Both the position numbers and the translations under genes were made by a program. The notes under the pieces were generated by a model. It was not told the origin of the DNA, ran no database searches, and saw only the letters and a list, made by a program, of their open reading frames with translations. This document shows, one piece after another, positions 34,270-48,200 of a stretch of DNA of 64,000 nucleotides (positions are counted from its first letter, which is position 1; each line of letters starts with the position of its first letter). The stretch spans positions 435,001 to 499,000 of the forward strand of contig JAJGOT010000209.1 of the NCBI GenBank assembly GCA_022457155.1, written 5' to 3'. The DNA is from Cladopsammia gracilis. Taxonomy: Eukaryota; Cnidaria; Anthozoa; Scleractinia; Dendrophylliidae.

Positions 34270-34649
34270 TCCCTTTAAGGTTTTAACATAATCATCTATA
34301 CCAACTTTCATGAGTTACAAAATAAAAACTTGTAATTTTCTTGTCTTGCAATTTTGGTTCACAATATTTACCAGTAACTGTTCTTTGTTGTATATTATAG
34401 TGTTTTTATGCATTAAATTATTTTAAAACATCAGTTAGTGTGAATGTTAATGTTAGTAAATTACCAACCAATCATTATGAAACACTGCTACACTGTTGTT
34501 TTTTATACTCCATAATAAATGTATTATTTTTCAATCCCTTTCACTCTCAGAAATCAATCTTTGCTCATGTAGCAAAATTCTAACTTATCCCAAAGAGTGA
34601 CCCTTGAAATGAATTTTCAATATTTTCCATTTACTGTATTTCCTTGAGA

Positions 34650-34670
34650 AAGGGGGGGGGGGGGGGGGTG
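34650..34670. repeat. poly-G run
   Basis: Eighteen consecutive G followed by tggggggt. Similar runs occur near 43763, 47288, 47684 (as C), 52097 and 54066. Confidence 0.9.
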
Positions 34671-37049
34671 GGGGGTAATTAGAGGGTGGACACTTATTCA
34701 AGGAAATATGGTAATGAAATTTGGATTTTTTGTTTCAATATTGATTTTCATCACAGGGCTGTCACTTAGATTTCAAGTTGCTGGGTAAATACAATTAGTA
34801 GGCGGGGAATCAAACAGCTGGGGAGTTCTTTTGGTTCTATTTTCCTATGAAAGTAGCTGGGGGTCACGCTTATAGTAGCCAGGGGAAATCCATTGCCCTT
34901 AGTGACAGCCCTGCATCAAATGTTGAGAATCTCACATCCCACAAAAAAGGATGGTCCTGAGCATGGAACTTAAAGAAAAAATTTGTCGTTCCTGACAAAC
35001 CCACAACCTTCCGCATGCTGGTCAGATCTGAACCCTTTCACTCCCAGAGTCAGTTATGGAAACATGTAATGTAGTTCTAACTTTTGATACTGTCTACGAA
35101 ATCCTATGGTGTGACCATTGAAATGGAACCTCTTCAGCAGTACTTTTGCATGGTACTATTTGTTTTCCAAAATTTTACAAAATTAAATTTGGGATTTTAT
35201 TTGAATTTTGATGTTTGGCACTCTTGGGAGTGAAAGGATTAAGCTATGGTTAGAATAGGGTCATTTATAGGTTCATATGTGACAGATTTCCTGCTTACTG
35301 CTAGGATCAGTAACATTGAGAGCATCATGTATGGTGCTAAAGAGAAAGGAGGTAAATTTTAAGCTTGGTCATGAAATGACAAATGGTGCACAAGAATGTT
35401 GATGATGACAAAGGATCACAATGTAACTGGCTTTCACTATTGATGCAGGTGCAAGTAGCCTGCATAGTTGGGAGTATTGTTTGTGTGAGGTTTTGGCTAT
35501 GGAGCAGCATATGCCTTGCATTTGTGGTAGCTCCATTGCTGAAAGCCAAGCTCTCACATCAAGACATGAACAATCCCACCAGCTACATTGGCTAACATGC
35601 AGGGAAAAGGCTGTGTTTACACGTGTTGCCTAACAACCATGCCATGAATGCAACTGGGTGTTGTTCAGACTAGGGGTTGCCAATTTCACCGTTGGTACCC
35701 AGAATGTTAAATAATGTGTAGTGTTTAGAACACGAGTGGCCGTTTTGTATCAGATTTACAATCGAGAGCTGAAGGGAAGTGATTGTAGATCTCATACAAC
35801 TTGGAGGCAAATTTGTTGTAGATTACTTATGAAATGAAAATGAAATGTTAAGTAGTTACATCCACAGTATACATACACTAGTGGTTGTAACTAATTAGCA
35901 TTTCATAGCTGTTCTGTATTACGATTATTAGTGTTTTCCTTATGAATTATTAATGAATTTTACAATAACAATATGCCATGTTAGCCACCCTGCACATTTT
36001 TCAGGGGCACCTCTTGGCTGGAAACTGATGCCCACTTCTGGCCAAACACTACAGTTTTCAAGTCATTGCTAAGCGACATTATTTCATGGTTAACATATCT
36101 CATGTGTCATAAACTGCGAATATGGTGGGAACTATGAAACTCAACACACAACATCACTAAATTGACATTGCACATGCGTAACTAGTGCCAGTCCCCAACT
36201 GCGTGTAAGAATGAAAAAGTGCAAAAACTCAAAGGAAACGAGATGAAAATCTGATTTTTTTGGCGAAGCAATTCAACGTTTTTTAAAATCTGTAGCATGG
36301 AATTACCATTAGACGAAATACACCTTTATGATGTCAGCTTTTTCAATAATGTGAATTTTAACAAATCCATGCTACAGATTTTTTGTTAGGATGTTCTTGA
36401 GCCATTGACATTGGTTTTATTAGAAAAAATGTAAGATGTTTGAGTTGCAAGGGTTTTTAAATTCTGGTCATGTGACTTTCCAAATATGGCTGTGACTCAT
36501 GAAATTTAATGGCACTATTAACATAATGAATGTGACCAAATATCATAGCTGAGGAAGTGAAGAAACTCATGAGGTTTGGAACTATTCCATAGCAACCACC
36601 TTGTAGTTAAGTTTCTCCTTTCTTAATCTGTAATTACTACTAGTATTATAATAATTTCGTGCAGCCAAATTTCAAACTAGGACTCCTCTGTTACATTTGA
36701 GAATGGCAACAAAGTCACTGAAACATAAACTTTATTTTCTTTCATTTTTACTCATAAACAATGGTGTATATTTAGTAGAATTGTTTGCAAATCACAACAA
36801 CTGGTACCACAACATACATTTCTTGAGAAAATAGTAAAAATAATAGAATTTGACAATAGTTATTTGTAGCTGGTAGCATGGGAGCCATTGGAGAAGGACA
36901 AATTAGGAAATTGTCCAACTACAGTGTGTACAGCTAATTTCTAACCACAATAATTTACCACTATACAGTGATATTTTTCATTATACTACAGTGACTGTAA
37001 AATGACGCTTATAAGCCCTGGGGTTTTTTGGAAATTGTGATAAAAGCTG

Positions 37050-37161
37050 TAGTCTCCCACGCAGCCGTTGTTTGTCTCGTCACACAACGTTCCTCCCCAC
37101 TAATTCACTAGTGGGAAGGAGCGTTGCATGACGAGACAAATAACGGCTGCGTGGGAGACTA
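37050..37161. mobile_element. palindromic MITE with 9-bp TSD
   Basis: Element tagtctcccacgcagccgtt to aacggctgcgtgggagacta, flanked by the direct repeat taaaagctg (37041-37049, 37162-37170). 112 bp. Confidence 0.85.
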
Positions 37162-37548
37162 TAAAAGCTGCTGTTTTAGATAATTTGGTGTACATTTTGT
37201 AAAGAATTACCGTTATTTATAGGACTCTTGGGCTTATAAGTGGGGGTATTGTATTATTGTTAATATCCTTTTTTAATAGTATAATAACCTATTATTTAAT
37301 AACAATTAATTGAATTCTTGTTTTTTAATCTTGACAAAAAGTTTTTTGTGCATGTAAATTCTGTATTATTAACATATGGTGAAGCTCATGAAATACTGTA
37401 AATAAATAAAATAGATATAATACTGCATTTGCTCAAGTGAACATCCTGAGAACATTCATTGCAAACTTTAGAAGGGGTGGTGTTTGATTATAACACACAC
37501 ATTTTTTCTTTTAGGTGTTAATTTTGGGAATAAAAAGGTGGTGAAACA

Positions 37549-38002
37549 GCCTGCATGCAGGCGTATCTTTTTTCCTTTGCTTCATGTGGGGAGCAAGGAA
37601 TTCGGAGAAGACTGCATGCACAGCATGATATCCCCTCAAGAATAATGAATAGCATTACTTGCAAAGAGCAGCTTGAAATTATGGGTATCATTAATTCAGG
37701 CTACTTAACAAAGTGGAACAAAGACTCAAATTATATGAAAGCACGGTGACAATTTTTCAAGCTCGTGAGCTTCTGTATCCAATAGGGTTAGCCTAACCCT
37801 AACCCTAATCTTCTTTGGCACTTTTCCCCCTTTTACTTCCTTTCGCAGTTGCCATCTTTTTTCTGTTATGGTGCAACAAAGCACCACGGGAAGATACCAT
37901 CCCGGTGGAAGCGTGAATTAATGATATCCATTATTTCAAGCTGCTCTTTGCAAGTAATGCTATTCATTATTCTTACGGGGATGCCATGTTGGCATGCAGG
38001 CT
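37549..38002. mobile_element. MITE with 8-bp TSD
   Basis: Ends gcctgcatgc and gcatgcaggc, flanked by gtgaaaca (37541-37548, 38003-38010). Inner arms pair around gaataatgaatagcattact. The spacer contains a short telomere-like taaccctaaccctaa (about 37792-37806). Confidence 0.8.
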
Positions 38003-39126
38003 GTGAAACACATTAAATTCATATTAAATTAACTTCTTTATTATAGACACTACAGTGGTTAAAGTTCCTAAGGAAGTAAAATGCAATTTTAAATGATCAA
38101 AATTAGATAAGAGCCCAAAATTAAGTAATGATCCGCATAAGAAGGATAGTGCTGAACGGCAATGCACGATGGAATGTCAACTATTTTCATTGTTACAACT
38201 AGTGATCTCATTGGCCTAGACTCAAAAACCGCTAATAAGTTAAGGTTCAAGGTGCATAAAGTCTAATTTTTTTAAGGTTTCAAGAATTTTGAGACCCAAT
38301 CGCACTACATCCAATTTTTAAAAGATGTTGTATTTGGGGAACTTCATCAAAGAAGCAAAATTAGTAGCTATTGTCTTCTGCTATTCTGATTGGTTAAGCA
38401 CGAACATTTCCTAAAATATATTTGATGCAAATGGATTTTCTGTATATTTATAATGAAATATCAGCCCCTCCTCTATTTTTAATATCAAAGATATTCTATG
38501 TATGTGGGAAAGAGCCAATGCGGCAGAACAATGAAGTTTACTATAGTTCTTATGTGAAGCATTACTTAATCAACTGCCCCATTTTGTGATTGATAAAAGC
38601 TGAATCAAACATTTTCAATATCATCATGAATTGAATAGTCACAGATTTCTTTATCTTGGAATATGCAAATGATAACAAGCAAAGGAAAGATTAAAATTAA
38701 TACCACAATAACTGAAAGACAAGTTTGGGCCTGATATGGCAGTACACTGGAGCCTTTAAAATTAAATCACATCCACCACCTCTCCAATACAGATACAATA
38801 CAGACCCTTCGGTGTCCATATTCGAGAGGCTCAATCGTTTCTATGTTACAACCAATGGCAGATCTATGAGAAGGACCGGGGGGAAGGGGTCCTCCTTATC
38901 GTTGACTGAACTGTGTTAAGCCTGATCTCCCTCCTTTCCTCTCCGAGCCCCACCTTACAAGCAAGTCCAGATCTGTCAGTGACAACCACCTAGATGTTGA
39001 ACGTTTCCCCATTACAGCCATCTGAATGGAACTGTTACTTGAGCTACACCCACATTCTCTGTGTTGGCTATGCAGACTGTTCATTACTGCAGATCTATTT
39101 GACACTTTTTAAAAGGCATCCTGCTG

Positions 39127-42080
39127 TCAGACTGTGGATTTCACTGAAGCAACTGACACAGGTATAGCTTTGAGTTCAGTTCTCATGCAAACAAACTCTC
39201 CTATGACAGACATCAGGGCCATGCATGCAAGGTTTAGAAGCCACCAAGACAATGCCTTGGGAAAACCACCATAAATAGTACAGAATATCAGATGAATTAC
39301 ATGTGCTGTGGCTGCAAAGTCCAGACACTGCAAGGAAAACAAACAGAATTTATTATAACTGATATTTGTTGGCACTACGCTACAATTTTGGTCAATGGAA
39401 TAATATGTACTTATTGACTAAGTGGGAGGGCCGGATGGGAATATATTTGGCTCAAGGTCATGGCAGACGGACCGAGCGCAGCATTCCCAAAATCTACATT
39501 ATTTTTTCCCCACATAATGTCTTATAAAGCAATCAAATTTTTTATGGCCGCCGTGTAACCCAATACTGGGTTCATTGAAGGGTCACGTCCTGACTAACAC
39601 ACTGTTAATAATTAATCCTTTGCTTTCTCATGATGTGAGCTTGGGCTGCCTGTGCAGCAACACCAAGAAATACATGGTAGAAGGGGGTAGTGACATTAGG
39701 GCCATTTATAACAAGAAAATAAGTTGCAGCTGACATAAGAACTGAACCTTTTATACAAACAAAAGCCCCAAAGCCTAGGCTTGAATAAGCTGTGGCTAAC
39801 ATAAGCAGCGGCCTTGAATTTGAAATTGTACCATTTACGGTGAGTTAGCCATACATAAGCCGCAGCTTAGTTTCTTTGTATAAATGGCCCCATTGTGGCA
39901 GGTATTGTTGCGACGTAGGGGATTAGGTATGTAAAATGGCATGGTATTGTTCTGGGTTTAGTTTTGGACTATGGGCTTCAAATTGTAGAATCAATTTGGA
40001 CCTCTCTGTCACATCCCCCAGGTGTTGTCCTACAAAAGTACACAATACAATGTACCATAAGCATTAAATATAAAACTTACTTGTTTAGCTCTTCTTACAA
40101 TGACCCATAATCCACCAGCCCTGAGGTCAAAGTATTAAAATTATAAAACAAATTAGAAACAGTCTTTCAAGGTTTACTACACTACATATATGCCCCAAAT
40201 GGCTGCAAAAACAAGACAGCACCACAACACCCCAGGGAGAACACCTGGATTTTGAAGAAAATCATGAAAAATCCTTCTAAGCTTTTTAAATTTTAGGAGA
40301 CACCTTCAGATTCTCAGTTTTCTTAATTTCTGGATTAAAGCCTGGTAATACAAAACTGTTGAGTAGAAGGGCAGGATAAAATTTAGCTGATATTTCAAAT
40401 TACCATACCCAAATTCACAATTAGCCAATCAGAAGCTTAGTCTACTGTCCTGATATCCTACGATATCAAGTCACTGACCTGATATCGCACAATTTTATAC
40501 AACCATTAACGTCAACTTTACCACTGGTTCCAAAAGTTCCTCCAACTGAATGTTTGAACTCCTGAAGAGTGTATTTGTAGCTTCCATGTGACATTTACAC
40601 TATTTATGCGTTCGCTCCCTTGAGATAAGACTTGTAAAATGATTTATTCGGCATACACTGTAACTTTCTCATTTTCAAATGCTGATAATAGTTTTGCAGA
40701 GAAGGGTTTTACACATATTTTGTTACCACTATTTCTCACTTTGCTTGCTGTAAAATCATTTTTCATTCATCACTTTTTGCGCCGTTTGTTGACTGGTATT
40801 ATCCTCCTCACGGGCCACACGATGGGACGCCTGACAGATTTTATTACCTAACTGCTAAAAATATCACCGGACTTTGGGCTGAATTTGGGTACGGTAAATA
40901 CCTAATCGTACCTTTTTGGTATGCTTAAAAACCCCATACATTAATTATACATGTTCGCAGTATTGCTTTTCTTTAGACATACTATTCTTTTGACTTTTGT
41001 TTCAGTTTTAAGAACAATATTCATAACTAATGTATGAGGTTATATGGAAATTATTCCAAATATTTTTTTTAAAAATTAATAGAGTGATTTTCCTCAGACT
41101 GAGAAATAGTTGGTACACTAATAGAGTAGATCTGATTTCCATTGCTTTCTGTTGTGTCTAATACACTCACGACTAGAAACTGTTTCACGGTCTGAGGAAA
41201 ATTACTCTACATTTCATGGCAGTCACCCAAAGCTAAAAACAGAATATGTGCTACGTTCCAAACTTTAATATTTCATCATAAAATGTCCCGCAGACACAAG
41301 TCTTTGATCAGCAATATGGCTAATAAGTTGAGTTATGGCATTTGTATGAATGGCTGTTTTTGCTTTAGGGATTAAAATTGTACAACCCAAAATTCTACTT
41401 CAAATGTCTGGCGTTTGGAAAGATCAGCAAAACGGTCATGCATAAAACGTCAGGTTAAAAATGATTTAAGCTTATATATTAAAAAAACTTAAGCTTACAT
41501 TACGTATGGGTTGTGCCCTGAAATCTTGCCCAAAATGATGAGCGAACTCTAATATCATATTTTAAAATCACGACGTTTTAAGAAACTACTGTTAGAAACT
41601 TTAAAAATATATATATAAGCTTAAGTATTTTATGCTGCGTGCTTGATCTGACTAATCAAAACAAAATAACTCGACTATTTTTGCCAAATTAAGCTTTAAA
41701 CCGAAAGTTTAAACATTTTTCTACTCACCCAGTCAGGGCATTCAAGCAAAACGCCACTATTGTTATCTTCCCCTTGAAAGATGAAAAGCGAAGTTCCTAG
41801 GAGAACGAAAATCGTTGATTTTATAAACATTTAAGAGCAAAACGAGAATTTAATAGCTTTGTAAATCGAGTGAGTAAAAGACCAACCATTTGATGTTCGT
41901 GGTTCGTGTTTTACTCACCACTGGAAGAAAAAACTGATCTAAAGACCGCGTAGATCCCGTCCAAAAGTCAACGAGAAGAACCCAAAATGCTAAGAAAAGG
42001 TAGAAGACACACTGAACGGCGACGATTTGTGAAATTATTAGGCAAGGATCCCACACGTACGATCTGAAGCCAGCCGCCAT
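39127..42080 (-). CDS. SYS1: SYS1, Golgi trafficking membrane protein, about 156 aa
   Basis: Four exons on the minus strand: 41919-42080, 41729-41796, 40081-40120, 39127-39327. All have GT/AG borders and consistent phases. The protein starts MAAGFRSYVWDPCLIISQIV and ends ...GEFVCMRTELKAIPVS. Both ends are very close to animal SYS1, and the middle exons give NALTG and LWVIVRRAKQ in place. Four hydrophobic segments are expected in the family: about residues 15-40 (exon 1), one across exons 2-3, and two in exon 4 (HVIHLIFCTIYG, LLNLACMALMSVIGEF). SYS1 sits in the Golgi membrane, where it recruits the ARFRP1 GTPase (family knowledge). The gene shares its upstream region head-to-head with WRNIP1. 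No defects seen. Confidence 0.93.
39698..39890. mobile_element. MITE with ends GGGCCATTTATA
   Basis: gggccatttata at the left and tataaatggccc at the right, with a further internal inverted repeat around aagctgtggctaac/gccgcagctta. In the last intron of SYS1. Confidence 0.6.
41081..41209. mobile_element. palindromic MITE, ends AGAGTGATTTTCCTCAGAC
   Basis: agagtgattttcctcagac pairs with gtctgaggaaaattactct, with one mismatch. About 129 bp, in the second intron of SYS1. Confidence 0.75.
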
Positions 42081-42258
42081 TTTTGATTGGATTTGCTAAA
42101 GTCAGCATGACGTCATCGAATCGAAGTTTGGAAATCTGCTGACCCTTGATTGCAAATTCGACGTCCGCAAATCTCGCAAAAGTTTACAGATTCCCTTACA
42201 ACTGCGTCAAAAGTATGGCATAATACAGGCTTTTCTAGCGCGGTTTGTATGAATTATC
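42081..42258. promoter_or_regulatory. bidirectional promoter SYS1-WRNIP1
   Basis: The two start codons are 178 bp apart and diverge. A CCAAT box on the minus strand (42086-42090) and an AAAATGGCGGC YY1-type site spanning the SYS1 start codon are visible. No TATA box is evident. Confidence 0.65.
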
Positions 42259-45200
42259 ATGTCCCAAACTAACCGTGTAGACTGCCCGGTTTGTGGACGC
42301 TCCTTCCCGACTTCTTCTGTGAATGAACATGTGAATAAATGCCTGAATACAAACGGACCTTCGAATATTTCATCGACTCGAGGCGACGATGCTGGAACAA
42401 AGATCCTACATGATTCCACCTCCCCGACGGTAACCGCTACTTTATCGGATAAATCTACCGGCATCTTTGGGAAAAGACCTGGAACAAAAGCTACCACGTT
42501 ATCGACGACAAGTCCCCCGTCAAGCGCTTTGAAGAGAAGCTTTTCCAATAACTCTTCCAATTTGGCGGGAAAATCGAACGGGGATCATCCTTTCAAAAGA
42601 TTAAAGTCAAATGAAGCAACAAACAGCTACAAATCGCTAGAACACAAGGGAACAGCTAGTAATGGTGTATCCTTTACCTCAGGGACTAAAGAATCGGGTT
42701 CTTGCCAAAGTTCAAATTCAGCTGTGTCCGGGAAAAATAAAGCCCAAAAATCAAAGAACGGCCAATTTATGCCACTGGCAGAAAGAATGCGCCCTAAAAC
42801 CTTGACTGAATATGTGGGGCAGTCCAAGGTGTTAGGAAGTAACAGCCTTTTAAGGACCTTGCTTGAGGCTGAGGAAATTCCATCTATGATACTTTGGGGA
42901 CCTCCTGGCTGTGGAAAGGTAATTGCAAGGGAACACCCATCCCAGTCTGTATTTTGAAGAGTGTGTCGCCTGTAACACAAGCTCTGAACAGTAATGTGTC
43001 CGTTTTTTAGAAGCCAAATTTATTCAGTTTCTGTTACAGATCAGTTCCAAACATGGGGGGACAGGGGGACGGGAGCCCGGGAGAATAGGGGGCGGGAGAG
43101 GAAAGGGATGGAAGTGGAAGGGCAGAAATGGGTAGGGAAATGCTAAATGAGGGGTGGTGAATGGTACCTTCAAAATCGTGGGTCTCGGAAAATTTTGGTC
43201 CGGTCTCGAAATCTCGGCAGTTTTTGTTTTATGTCTCAAAGTCTCGTTTGGCTGGTGCTTTTTCTGTCTCGGAGTCTCGAATTTTTTTCCTCAAGGTCTC
43301 GGAGTCTCGGATACTTTTGTCAAGCATTCTCATTCTTCATCCTTGTTTGTTGTTTGATAGGTGAATCGGATGTTTTTGGCACTGGGTCTCGGGCTCGGTT
43401 TTTTCCGGCATTGGGTCTCGGGCTTGGATTTTATAACGTAGCTGTGGTCGCGGTCTCGGATTTTGAAAAAAGGGTCTCGGCGTCTCGGCGAGTCTCCGAT
43501 TTACCATTCGCCACCCCTTAAATGCGGGGTGGGAGTAATGTGCAAAAGGGCTGGAGTTGGAGAAATAGTTACAGTTAGCGGGAGAACAGGTTATGGGAGG
43601 TGAGAGGTTCTGACCCTGTCCCCCCAAACCGGGTACTTACGGTATATATACTATTTTTGAAGTGCTTTATGACATGACAGACATAATTTTAACCAATCAA
43701 TTTGTTCCCAGTCCACAACTTGTTTCTAAAGTGGCCAATGCACATTTATGGACCCAATAATGGGGTGGGGGGGGGGGGGGATGTGCAACCCCCAAGAAAC
43801 TCTTTAATAGTTTTGTGCATTTTCAGACCACCTTGGCTCGCATTGTAGCCAACTCGGCTAAATGCAGTAATAAAGCTCGATTTGTACAGTTGTCAGCAAC
43901 CACCAGTGGCATAAATGATGTCAAAGAAGTTGTGAAAGTGGCTAAGAATGAACAGCAAATGTTTAAACGCAAGACAATTTTGTTTGTGGATGAGATACAC
44001 AGGTTCAATAAACTACAACAGGTAAGCCAGATTGATTTGAGGGTGATCAACATCTCTTTTCTCCTTACACAGTCAATGTACTGACAAGTGGAAAGGTATG
44101 GAGAAGAATGAAAATACAGACACTGAGCACATACTATTCAAATTGACACTCTTGATTAGGCAGAGGGTACATGTACATAGGCAAATGTCTGTCTTGAAAG
44201 GGTTAAGTACCAACAAAGTTGTATGCATTTGTGCAAAAGGGGAACAAAGATGTAGGCCAAACAACAGAAAAAGCTTACCAGTTAACATTTTTATTTGCAT
44301 ATACAGTAAGCACAAATGTTGTAAAAACACAATTAATTGAAATCAATTTCTGAGCAGTCCATTTAGTGATCTATGAAATTTGGACCACTAAGGGAACGAA
44401 TCAGAATTCTTCTTTACATCATAGTTCAGTTTAGCCATCTTACAGAATCGATATCATTTAAATACAGAATCATTTTCTCTGCAGGATACGTTCCTACCAC
44501 ATGTTGAAAATGGAACAATAACCTTGATAGGAGCAACAACAGAGAACCCATCATTCCAGCTAAACAACGCCCTGCTCAGCCGATGTAGAGTTATAGTCCT
44601 CGAGAAACTGACAGTGGAACATGTGGAGCAGATCTTGAAAAATGCCTTAGATACCATGGGAGTGTTGACTAGTAAGGAGGATTCAATGGAAAAGAAGGAG
44701 GAACAGGTCACATCTGAGTACAGGTGGGATCTTTTGAGGCATTTTAATTTGGGGAGCTACTCTAATGTAGTCAGCCTTCTGGTAACATAGAAGGCTCTCT
44801 AAGGAGGACGCATCCTTAAGGCATATATCCCTAAGGCTGTTAGGTGCTAACACCCTAAGTAATAGCCCTCTGAATACATGAATGTGTAATACTTTTAGAT
44901 AGACATCTACCTCTCTGTATGGTGGGTGTTCTTTGATACATCCCTACGGTAGACAACCATCTGACTTGAAAGGATCTGTACTTAAGATAGACATGCACTC
45001 ACCTAACACATCTCTAACATGGACACCTGTAAGGTGACACTTCTTTGATGAACACATTCCCTAAGCAAACACCCATCTAACATGAAAGCATCTCTAAGAT
45101 GAAAACAATTTCAACATGGATATGTTATAGGTTAAAATTATTTTGGGTTAAAAATTATTTCAAACTGGGTAATTTTTTTTTCCTTTGTCCCAGATTCATT

Positions 45201-48200
45201 AACATAATCTCAGACAAAGGAAAATAAAAATTAACCTAGATTGAAGTATTTTTTAACCTAAAATAATTTTAACCTACAACAGATACCTCTGTAAGGCAAC
45301 ACTTTGGTAGACATGTACCTATAAGGCAGACACCCATCTAACATGAATACCCTCTAGAGCTGGACACCTTTGTGTGATAGAAACCATCCATAGCTCTTTA
45401 AGTAAGACACATTCTTAAAGCACATACTTTTCTAAGGCAGGCATTTAAGGTATACACCTCTATGCATATGGTAGAACTCCTCTAAGCACATATCTGAACA
45501 AAACTCAAATGTCTCCCTTATTATTGTTGATTAGTTTTATCTTATGGTAATGTTATTCGGATATATTAGCACCACCATGCTACTTTAAAATCTGAATAGA
45601 AATAAAGTTATGTATGTATGTAGGCAGACACCTAAGGCTCTCTAAGGTGGTTAAAAATTCCTCTGAGAAGCACCATCATCATTGGTTGACTGAACAGTAC
45701 CTCTAAAAGCAGTCACCTAGGCATACCTTGTTTTAGAGAAAGTCCATTGGATGCAGGGTCATCAAAGTTGAACGCCATCATGGAATAGCATGAACTGCAA
45801 ATTACTGGAACTAGGACGTTCATTGGCCAAAATACATTGAATGAACATACATCATTATGATCACAACTATGACTGCTAGATTTTACGTTCCCACTACGAC
45901 ATAAGCATAATCACAGACATAATCATAATCATAAGAAAATGACCGATCATTTTCTTATGATTATGATTATGTCGATCGTAAACGTCTTTATGATTATGTT
46001 TTTCGGCGTTCCCACTACGAAATAAGCGACATAACGCCCCTTATGATTATGATTATGATCGTTATGTCGCTAGTGGGAACCAAGCCTTACTGATTACTTT
46101 GTATTTTGAAACAATAAATTGTCATTTTACACACCCATAACATATGACACCCCTCACAAGTGTCACAAGTTGTGGGTTTAACTGAGAGAACACTGGGATG
46201 ACTAACATCTTGTTTAATTTTACTCAAGTATATAAAATCTATTCACTAATCTTGATGTTTGATTTTTCTTGGTAGTGACTATCATGTAGTTGTGGAAGAT
46301 GATGCTGTTAAAGCCTTGGCCAACCTCTGTGACGGTGATGCCCGGATTGCACTTAATGGCCTGCAGCTTGCAGTACAATCACAAGTAGCTGCAGCAAAAC
46401 ACAAAAGAAAGAGCAATGACAATGTTCCAAATAGTATGTCTCCACTGCAGCAAAATGGAGAATGTTCTCAAAATGGAAAGCTACCACCCAATTTAAATAT
46501 TGACACTGAAGAATTTAATGAAAAGAAAACTGTTTGTGTCAATGTATCTCACATTAAAGAAGGTCTGCAAAGAACTCATCTGCTTTATGATAGAAATGGT
46601 GAAGAGCATTATAACATTATTTCTGCACTGCACAAGTCAATAAGAGGGAGTGACGAGAATGCTGCACTGTACTGGCTGGCCAGAATGCTTGTGGGAGGTG
46701 AAGATCCACTCTTTGTTGCTCGGAGGCTGGTGAGATGTGCAAGTGAAGATATTGGCAAGTGTCTTCTTTATTCTACTTTTAGTTTCACTTTGTGCATTTT
46801 CTTATCTGAGCTTGTCTCCCATGTTCTGATTTGTGTACACTACAGTGTATTTGCAAATTGCTTTGGATTTTCTTTCCCAGGTTCAGTTGCTTTCGGAGAG
46901 TCGGCTAATTATTTTCAAGTTTTTGTAAAACAATCAAAATGTCAACCTTAGTTCTATGTTGTTATTTGACTGGCATTTTTTAATTGACAAACATGTCATC
47001 TAGTAGAGTTCACAAGATTTTCCAGTTTTTTATTCTGTAATTAAAGCAGAATCCAAGAGGGTAGGGCTTGGGCAGGGGTAGACTCCCATATAAAAGTGAC
47101 AGGAGCGATCGTCATACTTTTTGGGGGTTAAAATCACTACCCATGTCAGAAAACTATACTGACAGGAACAACCTTGCAGAAAGAATTGGTACCTCTTGGA
47201 GGTAAAATTTAAAGTGAGCCACACCCACAAAACGGGCTTCTGGTACCTTTTCAGGGGTACCTTTCAAAATTTCTGATCCCCCCCAACCTGGGGGGGGGGG
47301 GGGGGATAGGGGGCTCTCATGAAGAAGTGTCTGGGATGTTTGCAATGACACCACTACACATCATACTCTGTACTGCCATAAGTGGGGACCAGAAAAAAAA
47401 AACAATAAACACAAAATGCAAGAACTGTGTGATGCAAGTTGGCATGTTCCACATTTGTGATCCTATATAGTAATCCCACCTTCCACGGTTCTTGCATTTG
47501 ATTGGCCAATTGAAACATAAGCCATCACAAAGTTCTCGGGAAGATGTCAAAAAGCTGTCAAAAACAAAATAAATAAAAATCTTTGTAAAAAACACATTAA
47601 AAGGCAAAAGTCCTCTAATCTGAGAGAACCAAGAGAACTGGAAGTTACCATGAAAGTCTTTGTATACCAGCATGTAAGCAGCACCCCCCCCCCCCCCCCC
47701 CCCGCCCCCCCAAGGAAAAAAAAAAAAGAAAAAACAGCAAACCTAACTTGACTAATGTTTTAATAAAATTCCATGACCAAGCTACGTGTAAATCTGGTTC
47801 TCTGAACAATCGTAACAAACCTCTTTTACATGTAAATGGAGGCAGGGTGGTTGTCATTGCATACTAAATGCTGAGTGCTATGTGGCAAAAACATTATTTG
47901 TGCTAATGATACATGAGAACATAGTAATAAAAAAGTGAACACTCTGAAGTCTTTGTTTATTGATTTGTTACTTGTGACATCTTAGGTTTGGCTGATCCAC
48001 AGGCCTTAAACCAAGCTGTTGCTGCTTACCAGGCTTGCCATTTTATTGGAATGCCAGAGTGTGATGTAAGTGTGCTGCAAAATCCTGCTTTTGAAGCCCT
48101 GGGCTTCTTTGACATTACGAGGATACAATAATTTTATTGTATAAGTACACTGGCTCTAGAGCAGTTGAAAAAGGCTCTTCATATTGTTCATCCATGCAGT

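Larger units (their letters stand above)
32613..39126. other. intergenic region between the ankyrin gene and SYS1
   Basis: About 6.5 kb with no supported gene. It holds four MITE-type elements (listed separately), an 18-bp poly-G run near 34650, and otherwise unique AT-rich sequence. Open frames here are short and partly inside repeats. The poly(A) signal of the preceding gene is at about 32654. Confidence 0.7.
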
